Shown: positions 35,210 through 43,838, counted from the stretch's first letter. The stretch is DNA of 64,000 bases from DASSQJ01 sp963772645 (GCA_963772645.1 CAVYYD010000006.1:124001-188000), one strand, 5' to 3'. Program-made: numbers and translations. The notes: generated by a model from the sequence alone, not told the origin.

Positions 35210-36337
35210 ATGCCCGACGCCATCGAGGTCCGCAAGGTCCCGCTGCACACCGTGTCCGACGCCTCCGAGCTCGGGCGGCTCATCGACGACGGGGTCATGG
35301 AGGCCGACCGCGTCATCGCCGTCATCGGCAAGACCGAGGGCAACGGGGGGGTCAACGACTACACCCGGATCATCGCCGACCGGGCCTTCCGCGAGATGCT
35401 CGTCGCCAAGGGGGCCGACCCCGAACGGGTCAAGGACGTCCCGATCGTCTGGTCCGGGGGCACCGACGGGGTCATCAGCCCACACGCGACGATCTTCGCC
35501 ACCGTCCCGGCCGAGCGCGCCGAGCCCACCGATGAGCCGCGGCTGACCGTCGGTTTCGCGATGAGCGAGACCCTGCTCCCGGAGGACGTCGGACGCACCG
35601 CGATGATCACCAAGGTCGCGGACGCGGTGAAGGTGGCGATGGGGCGGGCCGGCATCACCGATCCCGCCGACGTCCACTACGTGCAGACCAAGACGCCGCT
35701 GCTGACGATCGACACGATCCGCGAGGCCAGGAGCCGCGGGCACGACGTCTTCACCGAGGACACGCTCACCTCGATGGACGTCTCCAACGGCGGGACCGCG
35801 CTCGGAATCGCCGTCGCGCTCGGCGAGATCGACATGCCCCGCGACGAGGACGTCCTGCGCGATCGCTCGCTGTACTCCTCGGTCGCGTCGTGCTCGTCCG
35901 GGGTCGAGCTCGACCGGGCGCAGGTCGTCGTCGTCGGCAACGCCCGCGGCCTGGGCGGCCGGTACCGGATCGGCCACTCGGTGATGCAGGACGCGCTCGA
36001 CCAGGACGGGATCTGGGCAGCCATCCGCGACGCCGGCCTCGAGCTGCCGGAGCGGCCGCACTCCTCGGACCTCGACGGCCGGCTCGTCAACGTCTTCCTC
36101 AAGTGCGAGGCGAGCCAGGACGGCCGGGTCCACGGCCGGCGCAACGCCATGCTCGACGACTCCGACGTCCACTGGCACCGTCAGATCAAGGCCGCGGTGG
36201 GTGGGGTGACCGCGGCGGTGACCGGCGACCCGGCCGTGTTCGTCTCGGTCTCGGCGGCCCACCAGGGCCCCGACGGTGGCGGGCCCGTCGCGGCCGTCGT
36301 CGACCTCGGCGAGGACCCGACGGGGTACCGGCCGTGA
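35210..36337 (+). CDS. ring-opening amidohydrolase, barbiturase/cyanuric acid hydrolase family
   Basis: A 375-aa enzyme of the three-repeat 'Toblerone' fold, which hydrolyses barbiturate or cyanuric acid. Each repeat supplies a Ser-Lys pair. The lysines are in IGKTEGN (Lys41), VQTKTPLL and VFLKCEAS. The serines are in WSGGTDGV (Ser82), ASCSSGVEL and VSVSAAHQGPDGGGP. Length is right for the family. The frame is intact and the SD is GAGAGG. Barbiturase would yield ureidomalonate in oxidative uracil breakdown, which fits the uracil permease and the Mo hydroxylase. Cyanuric acid hydrolase is the alternative, but no s-triazine genes are in view. Confidence 0.9.
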   Translation: MPDAIEVRKVPLHTVSDASELGRLIDDGVMEADRVIAVIGKTEGNGGVNDYTRIIADRAFREMLVAKGADPERVKDVPIVWSGGTDGVISPHATIFATVPAERAEPTDEPRLTVGFAMSETLLPEDVGRTAMITKVADAVKVAMGRAGITDPADVHYVQTKTPLLTIDTIREARSRGHDVFTEDTLTSMDVSNGGTALGIAVALGEIDMPRDEDVLRDRSLYSSVASCSSGVELDRAQVVVVGNARGLGGRYRIGHSVMQDALDQDGIWAAIRDAGLELPERPHSSDLDGRLVNVFLKCEASQDGRVHGRRNAMLDDSDVHWHRQIKAAVGGVTAAVTGDPAVFVSVSAAHQGPDGGGPVAAVVDLGEDPTGYRP

Positions 36338-36362
36338 CCGGGCGGGGCCGGCGTCGCCCGGG

Positions 36363-36803
36363 CTACCGCTCGCGAGCGGCGATCCAGGCGACGGCCTCCG
36401 CGTACCCGCGCACGCCCCTGCCGACGACGTGGTGGTCGCACACGTCGGAGAGGTAGGAGAAGCGCCGGAACTCCTCCCTGGCCCGGATGTCGCTGATGTG
36501 CACCTCGACCCGGGGCACCGTGCAGGCGGCGAGGGCGTCCCGCAGCGCCACCGAGGTGTGGGTGTAGCCGGCGGCGTTGAGGACGATGCCGGCCGAGCGG
36601 TGCCGCCCCTCCTGGACCCAGTCGACGAGGACTCCCTCGTGGTTGCTCTGGCGGAAGTCGAGGTCGAGCCCCGCGTCCTGGCACGCCGCCGAGCAGAGGC
36701 CCTCGACGTCGGAGAGGGTCGCGGTGCCGTAGATCTCCGGCTGCCGTTCACCGAGCAGGTTGAGGTTCGGCCCGTTGAGCACGAGCACCGTGCGTGCGTC
36801 CAT
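36363..36803 (-). CDS. aroQ: type II 3-dehydroquinate dehydratase
   Basis: A 146-aa enzyme that converts 3-dehydroquinate to 3-dehydroshikimate (shikimate pathway, or quinate catabolism). Motifs: LNGPNLNLLGERQPEIYG (active-site Arg and Tyr loop), NAAGYTHTSVALRDAL (Asn and Glu/His region) and EVHISDIRAREEFR. The usual length for the dodecameric type II family. It stands apart from other aro genes. TAGTCT 6 nt before the ATG suggests a leaderless transcript. Since 3-dehydroshikimate can be converted to protocatechuate, a catabolic role is possible but not shown. Confidence 0.95.
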   Translation of the reverse strand: MDARTVLVLNGPNLNLLGERQPEIYGTATLSDVEGLCSAACQDAGLDLDFRQSNHEGVLVDWVQEGRHRSAGIVLNAAGYTHTSVALRDALAACTVPRVEVHISDIRAREEFRRFSYLSDVCDHHVVGRGVRGYAEAVAWIAARER

Positions 36804-36809
36804 GACCGC

Positions 36810-36815
36810 AGACTA
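36810..36815 (-). promoter_or_regulatory. -10 hexamer TAGTCT of aroQ
   Basis: TAGTCT on the minus strand matches TANNNT and ends 6 nt before the aroQ ATG (leaderless layout). Confidence 0.55.
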
Positions 36816-36868
36816 GGCCGGTGCCGATCCCGCGGGACGCCGGTCACGCCCGTACGGCTCGGCCCGGC

Positions 36869-37498
36869 TCACACCCGCTCGAGCAGGGCGGTGACGTAGA
36901 GGACGCCGAACGGGTCCTCGGTCTCGAGGTCGGTGCACCGCATCCGGCCGGATGCGGCCATCGCGGCCGCCGCCACCTGGAGCGGCGCGCGCCCCTGGAC
37001 GAGGAGGTCGGCGCAGAGCCGGGGCTCGAGGGCGAGCAGCGCGTCGGGTTCCGCGGCGCGCAGGGCCTCGACGAGCGCGCGATCGACGTCGAACGAGCGG
37101 TCGTCGAGGTGGCCCGGGGCCTTCTCGCCCCGCCGGGCGCCGCCGTCGCCCACGACGACGAGCGACACCTCACCGGGGCCGGCGCCGAGCGCCCCGCCGG
37201 CGGCGCGGCACCCGTCGACCGGCGCGTCCCACGGGACCTCGACGACGTCGTCGGCCTCCCGGCCCGCGAGGTCGAGCAGGTGCGAGCCGACCCGCCGGCC
37301 CAGGGCGGGCCGCGTCGAGCGCGGCTCGCGGTCGGTGGCGCAGACCAGGACGAGCCGCCCCGGCCCGCCGCGCTCGGGCAGCACCGAGCGGACCAGGTCG
37401 ACCGACCGGTCGCGCAGCGCGGCACCGACGTCGGCCCGCCCGGTGTACTCGGGCAGCAGCAGCGGCGGGCTGGGCACGACGGCGACGGCCCGGATCAC
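36869..37498 (-). CDS. class III extradiol dioxygenase subunit B-like protein
   Basis: A 209-aa cytoplasmic protein of the LigB-like fold found in many actinobacteria (VVPSPPLLLPEYTGRADVGAALRDRS at the N terminus, LVLVCATDREP, VVVGDGGARRGEKAPGHLDDRSFDVD). The metal-binding histidines of true LigB enzymes are not evident, so it is probably not an oxygenase. GTG start in GTGA overlap with the folP2 stop, so it is the third gene of the gpgS-folP2 operon. Function unknown. Confidence 0.7.
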   Translation of the reverse strand: MIRAVAVVPSPPLLLPEYTGRADVGAALRDRSVDLVRSVLPERGGPGRLVLVCATDREPRSTRPALGRRVGSHLLDLAGREADDVVEVPWDAPVDGCRAAGGALGAGPGEVSLVVVGDGGARRGEKAPGHLDDRSFDVDRALVEALRAAEPDALLALEPRLCADLLVQGRAPLQVAAAAMAASGRMRCTDLETEDPFGVLYVTALLERV

Positions 37499-38370
37499 GC
37501 GAGCCCCCGGGTGGTGCGGGCGGGCGGCAGGTCGCCGGCGACGACGGAGACGAGGTCGAGGACCTGTCGCGTCTCGAGCACCTCGTGGACCCGGTAGACC
37601 TGGGCCCCGTGCCAGGCGCAGAGCGCCGTGGCGGCGAGGGTCCCGGTGAGCCGCTCGCCGACCGGCAGGTCGAGCGCCTCGCCGACGAAGTCCTTGTTGG
37701 ACAGGGAGACGAGGACCGGCCATCCCGACGTCGTCAGCACGTCCAGGCGACGGGTCAGCTCCAGGGAGTGCCAGGTGTTCTTGCCGAAGTCGTGCGCCGG
37801 GTCGATGAGGACCCGCGACGGCTCGACCCCGGCCTCGACGGCCGCCGCCGCCTGGGCCAGCAGGGAGGTCCGGGCGTCGGCCACGACGTCGTCGTACTCG
37901 ATGCGGTGCGGCCGCGTCCGCGGCGTGACCCCACCGGTGTGGGTGCGGACGATCGAGACACCGAACTCCGCCGCGACGGCGGGCAGCCCCGGGTCGGCGC
38001 CGCCCCAGGCGTCGTTGAGGACGTCGGCGCCCACCTCGCACACGGCGCGGCCGACCTCGGACCGCCAGGTGTCGACGCTGATGACGAGGTCGGGGAACTC
38101 ACCCCGCACCCGCTCGACGAAGCCGACGACCCGCCGCATCTCCTCGGCCGCGTCGACCTCCACCCCGGGGGCGGCCTTGATGCCCCCGATGTCGACGAGG
38201 TCGGCCCCCTGCTCGACGACCTGGCGCACCCGCTCCATCGCGGCGTCCTCGGCCCAGGTGACGCCCTTGTCGTAGAACGAGTCCGGGGTCCGGTTGACGA
38301 TGGCCATGACGAGCCGCGCCGTGGGCGGGTACTCGGTGCCCCCGAGCCTCAGCGGCGCTCCGGTGCTCAC
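37495..38370 (-). CDS. folP2: dihydropteroate synthase homologue FolP2, probably inactive as DHPS
   Basis: A 291-aa TIM-barrel protein of the DHPS family. Compared with active DHPS, NRTPDSFYDKG is kept, but the DIGGESTRPG motif reads DIGGIKAAPG, the MHMRG region reads RTHTGGVTPRTRP, and the SRKSF region reads SNKDFVG. The pterin and pABA sites are therefore altered, as in mycobacterial FolP2 (Rv1207), which lacks DHPS activity. It is adjacent to gpgS with a GTGA overlap, the same order as Rv1207-Rv1208. A role in methylglucose lipopolysaccharide metabolism has been suspected from this linkage. Confidence 0.85.
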   Translation of the reverse strand: MSTGAPLRLGGTEYPPTARLVMAIVNRTPDSFYDKGVTWAEDAAMERVRQVVEQGADLVDIGGIKAAPGVEVDAAEEMRRVVGFVERVRGEFPDLVISVDTWRSEVGRAVCEVGADVLNDAWGGADPGLPAVAAEFGVSIVRTHTGGVTPRTRPHRIEYDDVVADARTSLLAQAAAAVEAGVEPSRVLIDPAHDFGKNTWHSLELTRRLDVLTTSGWPVLVSLSNKDFVGEALDLPVGERLTGTLAATALCAWHGAQVYRVHEVLETRQVLDLVSVVAGDLPPARTTRGLA

Positions 38371-39335
38371 GAGCGGACCTCCACGGCGGCGGCGAGGTAC
38401 CCCGGCACGGTGACCGCCGGCGGACGCTCCATGACCTCCACCGGCCGGGGGCGGGCGACGAAGCCGGCCGGGCCCCGGTCGTACTGGCGCAGGGTCAGCA
38501 CCTGCGAGGTCCTCGACGCCGTCCGCGCCCCGGTGCGCGCCTCCATCGCGGCGATCACCTGCACGGCCATCGGGCCGAGGGTGTCGTGCCGGTGGTGGCG
38601 GTGGGCCCGGCGGCCCAGGTCGACCTGGGCCACGGCGTCGGCGCCGAGCAGGTCGGCGGTGTCGACGAGGGCGGCGATCTCGACGCCGTACCCGACGGGC
38701 ACCGCGAGCCGTTCGAGGACGGACCGGCGCACCGACCACTCCCCGGCGAGCGGCTGGACCACCCCGGCGAGCCCGGGTCGGTGCAGCGCGAGCAGCGGCC
38801 GGGCCACAAGCTCGGTGACCCGCCCGCCGGTCTCGGCCTCGTGGCCCTGCGGGTCGAGCAGCGGCCGGTCGTAGACGGCCTTGACGAGGGCGACCCCGGG
38901 GTGGGTGAGCAGCGGGCCGACGAGGCCGGCGACGAAGTGGGGTCCCCACTCGACGAGATCGGAGTCGACGAAGGCGAGGACGTCGGCACCGGTGACGAAC
39001 AGCGCCTTCCACAGCGCCTCGCCCTTGCCCCGGGCCGGACCGAGGTCGGCACGGACCTCGCCGGCGGCGTGCACCACGGCGCCCGCCCCGGCAGCGACCC
39101 GGGCGGTGGCGTCGGTGGAGTCCGAGTCGATGACGACGAGCTCGTCGACGAGCGGCACGTCGTCGACCCAGGCGCGCCGCACCCCGGCGACGACGGCACC
39201 CACGGTCGGCTCCTCGTCGCGCGCGGGGATGACGACCGCCACGCGCAGGCCGGACGCCCGCTTGGCCGCGAGGAGCTCCTCGGCCGACCAGTCCGAGGCC
39301 GCGAAGGTGCGGATGTCCGGGTCCGGGGCTGGCAC
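38367..39335 (-). CDS. gpgS: glucosyl-3-phosphoglycerate synthase
   Basis: A 322-aa GT81/GT2-like glycosyltransferase that joins glucose from UDP/ADP-glucose to 3-phosphoglycerate, the first step of glucosylglycerate and methylglucose lipopolysaccharide synthesis. Motifs: VVIPARDEEPTVGAVV near 34-49, VIDSDSTDAT, ARGKGEALWKAL, the metal-binding DSDL in AFVDSDLVEWGPHFV, and QPLAGEWSVRRSVLE. Length is as in Mycobacterium GpgS. The GTG start is supported by TAGGGT (39342-39347), 6 nt upstream. First gene of a three-gene operon with folP2. Confidence 0.92.
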   Translation of the reverse strand: MPAPDPDIRTFAASDWSAEELLAAKRASGLRVAVVIPARDEEPTVGAVVAGVRRAWVDDVPLVDELVVIDSDSTDATARVAAGAGAVVHAAGEVRADLGPARGKGEALWKALFVTGADVLAFVDSDLVEWGPHFVAGLVGPLLTHPGVALVKAVYDRPLLDPQGHEAETGGRVTELVARPLLALHRPGLAGVVQPLAGEWSVRRSVLERLAVPVGYGVEIAALVDTADLLGADAVAQVDLGRRAHRHHRHDTLGPMAVQVIAAMEARTGARTASRTSQVLTLRQYDRGPAGFVARPRPVEVMERPPAVTVPGYLAAAVEVRS

Positions 39336-39341
39336 GGCATC

Positions 39342-39347
39342 ACCCTA
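39342..39347 (-). promoter_or_regulatory. -10 hexamer TAGGGT of gpgS
   Basis: TAGGGT on the minus strand matches TANNNT and ends 6 nt before the gpgS GTG, which implies a leaderless mRNA and fixes the start. Confidence 0.55.
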
Positions 39348-39423
39348 GACGGCGAACCGGCGCGTCCCGAACCGGAGGCGGCATCCCTCGACAGCCGGTG
39401 GGCCTCGGACCGGCGGGCGGATC

Positions 39424-40197
39424 TCAGTCGCCGCGGAAGACCGGCGCCCGCTTCCCGAGGAAGGCCGTGACCCCTTCGCGCGCGTCCGCGGACCGCATCA
39501 GCCGGCCCTGGTCGCGCTCCTCGACGGCGAGCGCCGCGTCGAGGTCGAGGACGGCGCCGTTGACGGCGGCCTTGGTGGCTGCGGCCGCGGGCGGCGAGAA
39601 GGAGGCGAGCTGCCGGAGCAGCTCCTCGCCCCGCGCCGCGAACTCGTCGTCCGGCACGCACTCGGAGACCAGCCCCCAGTCGGCGGCCAGCGTGGCCGGC
39701 AGCTTCTCGCCGGTGAGGGCGAGCCTCAGTGCCCGGGCCCGGCCGATGTTGGCGGCGACCAGCGCGGTGGCGCCGCCGTCCGGCATCAACCCGATCCGCG
39801 CGAAGGCGAGGACGAGGGTCGCCGAGGCGGCGGCGAGGACGTAGTCGCAGGCCAGGGCCATCGACGCGCCCGCACCGGCGGCGACCCCACGCACCAGGGC
39901 CACGGTCGGGCGGGGGCAGGAGAGCAGGGCCCGGGCCACGGCGCCGACCCCGGCCAGGGTGGCGTCGTCGAGCTCTCCGCCGGAGCCGGCCGCCCTTGAC
40001 AGGTCGGCTCCGGAGCAGAAGGCGCGGCCCGCACCGGCGAGCGCGACGACCCGGACGCCCGGGTCGGCGGTGGCCGCCTCGAGGTGGGTGACCACCGCGT
40101 CGAGCATCGTCGGGTCGACGGCGTTGAGGCGCTCGGGGGCGTCGAGGATGACCCGGGCGACCCCGGCCGACACCTCGTACCGCACGTGCTCGCTCAT
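39424..40197 (-). CDS. enoyl-CoA hydratase/isomerase family protein
   Basis: A 257-aa crotonase. Features: ILDAPERLNAVDPTMLDAV, the oxyanion-hole segment AGAGRAFCSGADLSRAA near 54-70, and VRGVAAGAGASMALACDYVLA near 103-123. The first catalytic glutamate position (usually E in the G-x-A-x-G-A-G-x-x-L-A region) appears as GAGASMALACD. The second usual Glu is replaced by MPDGGAT, which is the PaaG-like 'PDGG' variant seen in isomerases. It is likely to act on 1,2-epoxyphenylacetyl-CoA or an enoyl-CoA. SD GAAGGAG upstream. Single gene. Confidence 0.85.
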   Translation of the reverse strand: MSEHVRYEVSAGVARVILDAPERLNAVDPTMLDAVVTHLEAATADPGVRVVALAGAGRAFCSGADLSRAAGSGGELDDATLAGVGAVARALLSCPRPTVALVRGVAAGAGASMALACDYVLAAASATLVLAFARIGLMPDGGATALVAANIGRARALRLALTGEKLPATLAADWGLVSECVPDDEFAARGEELLRQLASFSPPAAAATKAAVNGAVLDLDAALAVEERDQGRLMRSADAREGVTAFLGKRAPVFRGD

Positions 40198-40335
40198 CGC
40201 CGCTCCTTCGGGGTGGCGGTCGGCGCCTCCCGCGGCACCGACGCTCCTGCCTCGGCAACCTACCCCGGCCCGGCCCCGGGCCGCGGGCGCGACGGACGCA
40301 CAGGTCGCTGATGGGTCGGCCACAGGATCGGTTCC

Positions 40336-40341
40336 TACCGT
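40336..40341 (+). promoter_or_regulatory. -10 hexamer TACCGT of a leaderless promoter
   Basis: TACCGT ends 6 nt before the GTG at 40348 and fixes that start. Confidence 0.5.
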
Positions 40342-40347
40342 GACGGC

Positions 40348-41571
40348 GTGGACCACGACCTCGCGCACCCTGCCGACCCGGAGGGCGGGGCACGGATGCC
40401 GGCCCGGCCGACCCGGACGGGGAGGCGGCGGGCGGTGCGCACCGCCCGCGCCCGGCGGCACCGGTGGGCGGTGCTGGCGGCCGTGGTCGTGGCGATCCTC
40501 GCCGTTCCCGCCTGGTCCGTGGCGGGAGCCCTGGCGGCTCCGGGGACCGACACGACGGCCGCACGCCTGGCCGAGTGGGCTCGCGGGCACGGGCTCGGGC
40601 CGGTCGTCACCGCCCTCGAGCAGGCGCAGTACGACCTCAACCCGCCGGCGGTGGGCGGGCGGCCCGCCGGCGGCATCCCCACCGCTCCCACCGACACCGC
40701 GAGCACCGCCGGCACCCCGACGGCGAGCGCGACCCACACCCGGGCCTACGACGCCGCACCCGCGGCGGTCGCGAGCCAGGCCCGACCGCTGCTGCCGGGT
40801 GAGGGGACCTGGCGCACCCTGCTCAGCATCTCGGGGCACCCGGCCGCGCGGGTGGCCTTCCTCCGCCCGGACAACAGCCACACCTCGTACGTCGCGGGCG
40901 TCGTGTGGATGGACCCGCACCTGCTCTCCTTCCGGCTCCACCCGGGCTACAGCGTGCCGGGGCCCGTACCGCACGTGGCCGACGCACTCACCGGGTCCGA
41001 GCGGGCCGCGGTCCTGGCCACCTTCAACTCCGGGTTCAAGATGGTCGACGCCCGCGGCGGGTACTGGCAGGCCGGGCACTCCATGGTCGGGCTGCGCACC
41101 GGCGCGGCGTCCATGGTGTTCACCAGGTCGGGGGGCCTGGACGTGCGGGCGTGGCCGGGTGGCTCGCCGGGACCGGACGTCGTCGCGGTGCGGCAGAACC
41201 TCGACCTCCTCGTGGACCACGGTCGGGTGACCCGGGAGGTGGCGAACCCGTCGTCCGCGGTCTGGGGCAAGACCGTCGGCAACGCGGCCTACGTGTGGCG
41301 GACCGCCCTCGGTGTCCGTGCCGACGGCTCGCTGGTCTTCGTCGTGGGCCCGGCGCTCAGCGTGCGCAGCCTCGCCACCCTCGTCCGCGCGGCGGGTGCG
41401 GTGCGGGCCATGGAGCTCGACATCAACAAGGACTGGACGAACTACCTCCTCTACGACCACGGCGCCGGCGGCTCGGTGACCCCGACCAAGCTGACCCGGG
41501 ACGAGGTCCCCAACGCCTACCGCTACCTGCAGCCGAGCAGCCGTGACTTCGTCGCCGTCCTCCCGCGCTGA
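40348..41571 (+). CDS. membrane-anchored phosphodiester glycosidase (NAGPA domain) protein
   Basis: A 407-aa exported protein. A basic cytosolic N terminus (to about 40) is followed by one membrane helix (about 42-62), a Pro/Ala/Thr-rich spacer to about 145, then the NAGPA-like domain: NSGFKMVDARGGYWQAGHSMVGLRTGAASMVF, VRQNLDLLVDHGRV and the late MELDINKDWTNYLLY segment. This domain cleaves sugar-phosphodiester or related glycosidic bonds in envelope polymers. It overlaps the downstream DPPR synthase gene by 29 nt, so both likely act in cell-wall glycan metabolism. Confidence 0.85.
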   Translation: MDHDLAHPADPEGGARMPARPTRTGRRRAVRTARARRHRWAVLAAVVVAILAVPAWSVAGALAAPGTDTTAARLAEWARGHGLGPVVTALEQAQYDLNPPAVGGRPAGGIPTAPTDTASTAGTPTASATHTRAYDAAPAAVASQARPLLPGEGTWRTLLSISGHPAARVAFLRPDNSHTSYVAGVVWMDPHLLSFRLHPGYSVPGPVPHVADALTGSERAAVLATFNSGFKMVDARGGYWQAGHSMVGLRTGAASMVFTRSGGLDVRAWPGGSPGPDVVAVRQNLDLLVDHGRVTREVANPSSAVWGKTVGNAAYVWRTALGVRADGSLVFVVGPALSVRSLATLVRAAGAVRAMELDINKDWTNYLLYDHGAGGSVTPTKLTRDEVPNAYRYLQPSSRDFVAVLPR

Positions 41572-42517
41572 AGCCGCGCCCGGCGAACCGGGAAGGCCGG
41601 GCGGACCAGCCGGTCCGGACGCGCCGGCCCGACCGGCGGCGGCTGCCGGGTCGGTCGGCGCGGCACTGCTGCGGGCCTGCCGGCCGAAGCAGTGGGTGAA
41701 GAACACCCTCGTCCTCGTCGCGCCCGCCGTCGGCGGGGTCGTCGCGCGGCCCGGGGTGGTCCTCGCCGCCGGTCTCGCCGCGCTGGCGTTCGTCCTCGCG
41801 TCCTCGGGCATCTACCTCGTCAACGACGTCGCCGACGTCGAGCGCGACCGCGCCCACCCGGCGAAGCGCAACCGGCCGGTGGCCTCGGGCGCGGTGCCCG
41901 TGCCGCTGGCCCGGGTCGCCGCCGGGGTCCTCCTCGCTGCCGCGCTGGCCCTCGCGGCGGCGGTCCGACCCGAGCTCCTCCTCGTCGTGGCGGTCTACGA
42001 GGCGGCGATGGTCGCGTACTCGCTCCGGCTCAAGCACGAGCCGGTGATCGAGCTCGTGCTCCTCGCCTCCGGGTTCCTCCTCCGGGCGGTCGCCGGGGGC
42101 GCGGCCACCGGGGTCCCGCTCTCTCCGTGGTTCCTCATCGCCACCGGGTTCGGCTCCCTCTTCGTCGCCTCGGGGAAGCGCTACGCCGAGGCGAGACTGG
42201 CGGCCAGCGGGGCGGTCGCCACGATCCGGCCGGTGCTCGAGGGGTACACCCAGACCTACCTGCGGTTCGTGTGGACCCTCTCGGCGGCCGTCCTCGTCCT
42301 CACCTACGCGCTGTGGGCCTTCACGATCACCACGGACGCCGAGAGCACGTGGAGCATCGCCTCGACGGTGCCGTTCCTCGTCGCCATCCTCCGGTACGCC
42401 GTCGTCATCGACCGCGGCGACGCGGGCGAGCCGGAGGAGATCCTCGCCGAGGACCGGGTCCTCCTGGTCTCCGGAGTGGTCTGGGCGGCCCTCGTGCTCG
42501 GCGCGGTCTACCTCTGA
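41543..42517 (+). CDS. decaprenyl-phosphate phosphoribosyltransferase (UbiA family)
   Basis: A 324-aa polytopic membrane enzyme with eight or nine helices. It attaches 5-phosphoribose from PRPP to decaprenyl phosphate, the first step to decaprenyl-phospho-arabinose (Rv3806c-like). Signatures: RPKQWVKN, the first Asp-rich motif in YLVNDVADVERDRAHP with KRNRP, and the second near YSLRLKHEPVIELV. The N-terminal 35 residues are Pro/Ala-rich. The start is inside the preceding gene (29-nt overlap); a start a few codons later is possible. Confidence 0.88.
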   Translation: MTSSPSSRAEAAPGEPGRPGGPAGPDAPARPAAAAGSVGAALLRACRPKQWVKNTLVLVAPAVGGVVARPGVVLAAGLAALAFVLASSGIYLVNDVADVERDRAHPAKRNRPVASGAVPVPLARVAAGVLLAAALALAAAVRPELLLVVAVYEAAMVAYSLRLKHEPVIELVLLASGFLLRAVAGGAATGVPLSPWFLIATGFGSLFVASGKRYAEARLAASGAVATIRPVLEGYTQTYLRFVWTLSAAVLVLTYALWAFTITTDAESTWSIASTVPFLVAILRYAVVIDRGDAGEPEEILAEDRVLLVSGVVWAALVLGAVYL

Positions 42518-42531
42518 GCGCCGCGAGGCCC

Positions 42532-43767
42532 TCAGTCCGTCCGGCGGGGCTCGAGCGCGCCGGGCAGCCGCGGCGGGGTGCGCAGCTCGTGGCGCGCCAG
42601 GGTGCGCAGGTGCACCTCGTCGGGGCCGTCGAAGATCCGCATCGCCCGGTGCCAGGCGTACATCTCGGCGAGCGGGGTGTCGTCGCTGACCCCGGCACCC
42701 CCGTGCACCTGGATGGCGCGGTCGATCACGGCACACGCGGCCTGCGGGACCGCGACCTTGGCCATCGACACGAGGTGGCGCGCCGCCTTGTTGCCGTGGG
42801 CGTCGATCGTCGCGGCGGCGAGGTGGCAGATGGCGCGGGCCTGGTCGATCTCCACGCGTGAGCGGGCGATCCGCTCCTGCACGCTCGACTGCTCGGCGAG
42901 CGGCCCCCCGAACGCCACCCGCTCCTTGGCCCGGGCGACCATGAGGGCGAGCGCCCGCTCTGCCGCACCGAGCGCCCGCATCGCGTGGTGGATCCGGCCG
43001 GGCCCGAGCCGCATCTGCGCCGCCGCGAACCCCCCTCCCAGCTCGCCGAGGACGTTCGACACCGGCACTCGCACCCCGTGGTACGCGATCTCGACGTGGC
43101 CCTGGTAGTGGTGCTGGCCGAGCACCGGCGTGGAGCGGACGAGCTCGACCCCGGGGGCGTCGACGGGCACGAGGACCATCGTCTGCTGGCGGTGCACCGG
43201 GGCGTGCGGGTCGGTCTTGCCCATGACCACGAGCAGGCGGCACCGCGGGTCAGCGGCACCGGTGCTCCACCACTTGCGGCCGGTGACGACGAGCTCGTCG
43301 CCGTCCCGTTCGATGCGGGTCTCGATGTTCGTCGCGTCGCTGCTCGCGACGGCCGGCTCGGTCATCGAGAAGGCCGAGCGGATCCGGCCGTCGAGCAGCG
43401 GCTCGAGCCAGCGCTCCTGCTGCTCCGGGGTGCCCAGGAGGTGGAGCAGCTCCATGTTCCCGGTGTCGGGCGCACTGCAGTTCATCGCCTCCGGGGCGAG
43501 GTCGGGGCTCCAGCCGGACAGCTCGGCGATCCGGGCGTACTCGAGCTGGGTGAGGCCGGACTCGGCGGGCAGGAAGAGGTTCCACAAGCCGCGCGAACGG
43601 GCCTCGGCCTTGAGCTCCTCGACCACCGGCGGCACCGAGCTGTCGTGGATGCCGTGGGCCTGCCGGTAGCGCCGGAACACCCGCTCGGAGGGGATGACCC
43701 GCTCGTGCATGAACTCCTCGAGCGTCGCCTCGAGCGCGAGCGCGCGGGCTGAGGGTGTCAGGTCCAT
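42532..43767 (-). CDS. acyl-CoA dehydrogenase family protein
   Basis: A 411-aa flavoenzyme of the ACAD10/11-like group that forms a 2,3-double bond in acyl-CoA. Signatures: AFSMTEPAVASSDATNIET and GRKWWSTGAADPRCRL (FAD and substrate loop), LGPGRIHHAMRALGAAERAL, and IQVHGGAGVSDDTPLAEMYAWHRAMRIFDGPDEVHLRTLAR at the C terminus. The catalytic acid at the D-G-P-D-E position is present. SD GAGGAGG upstream. Convergent with the DPPR synthase gene. Substrate unknown. Confidence 0.9.
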   Translation of the reverse strand: MDLTPSARALALEATLEEFMHERVIPSERVFRRYRQAHGIHDSSVPPVVEELKAEARSRGLWNLFLPAESGLTQLEYARIAELSGWSPDLAPEAMNCSAPDTGNMELLHLLGTPEQQERWLEPLLDGRIRSAFSMTEPAVASSDATNIETRIERDGDELVVTGRKWWSTGAADPRCRLLVVMGKTDPHAPVHRQQTMVLVPVDAPGVELVRSTPVLGQHHYQGHVEIAYHGVRVPVSNVLGELGGGFAAAQMRLGPGRIHHAMRALGAAERALALMVARAKERVAFGGPLAEQSSVQERIARSRVEIDQARAICHLAAATIDAHGNKAARHLVSMAKVAVPQAACAVIDRAIQVHGGAGVSDDTPLAEMYAWHRAMRIFDGPDEVHLRTLARHELRTPPRLPGALEPRRTD

Positions 43768-43838
43768 CGGTCCTCCTCGTCGGCGCCCCCGGGTACCCCG
43801 AAACCTACTCGGCCGAGCGGCCAGGGCCGTCAGGGGCG

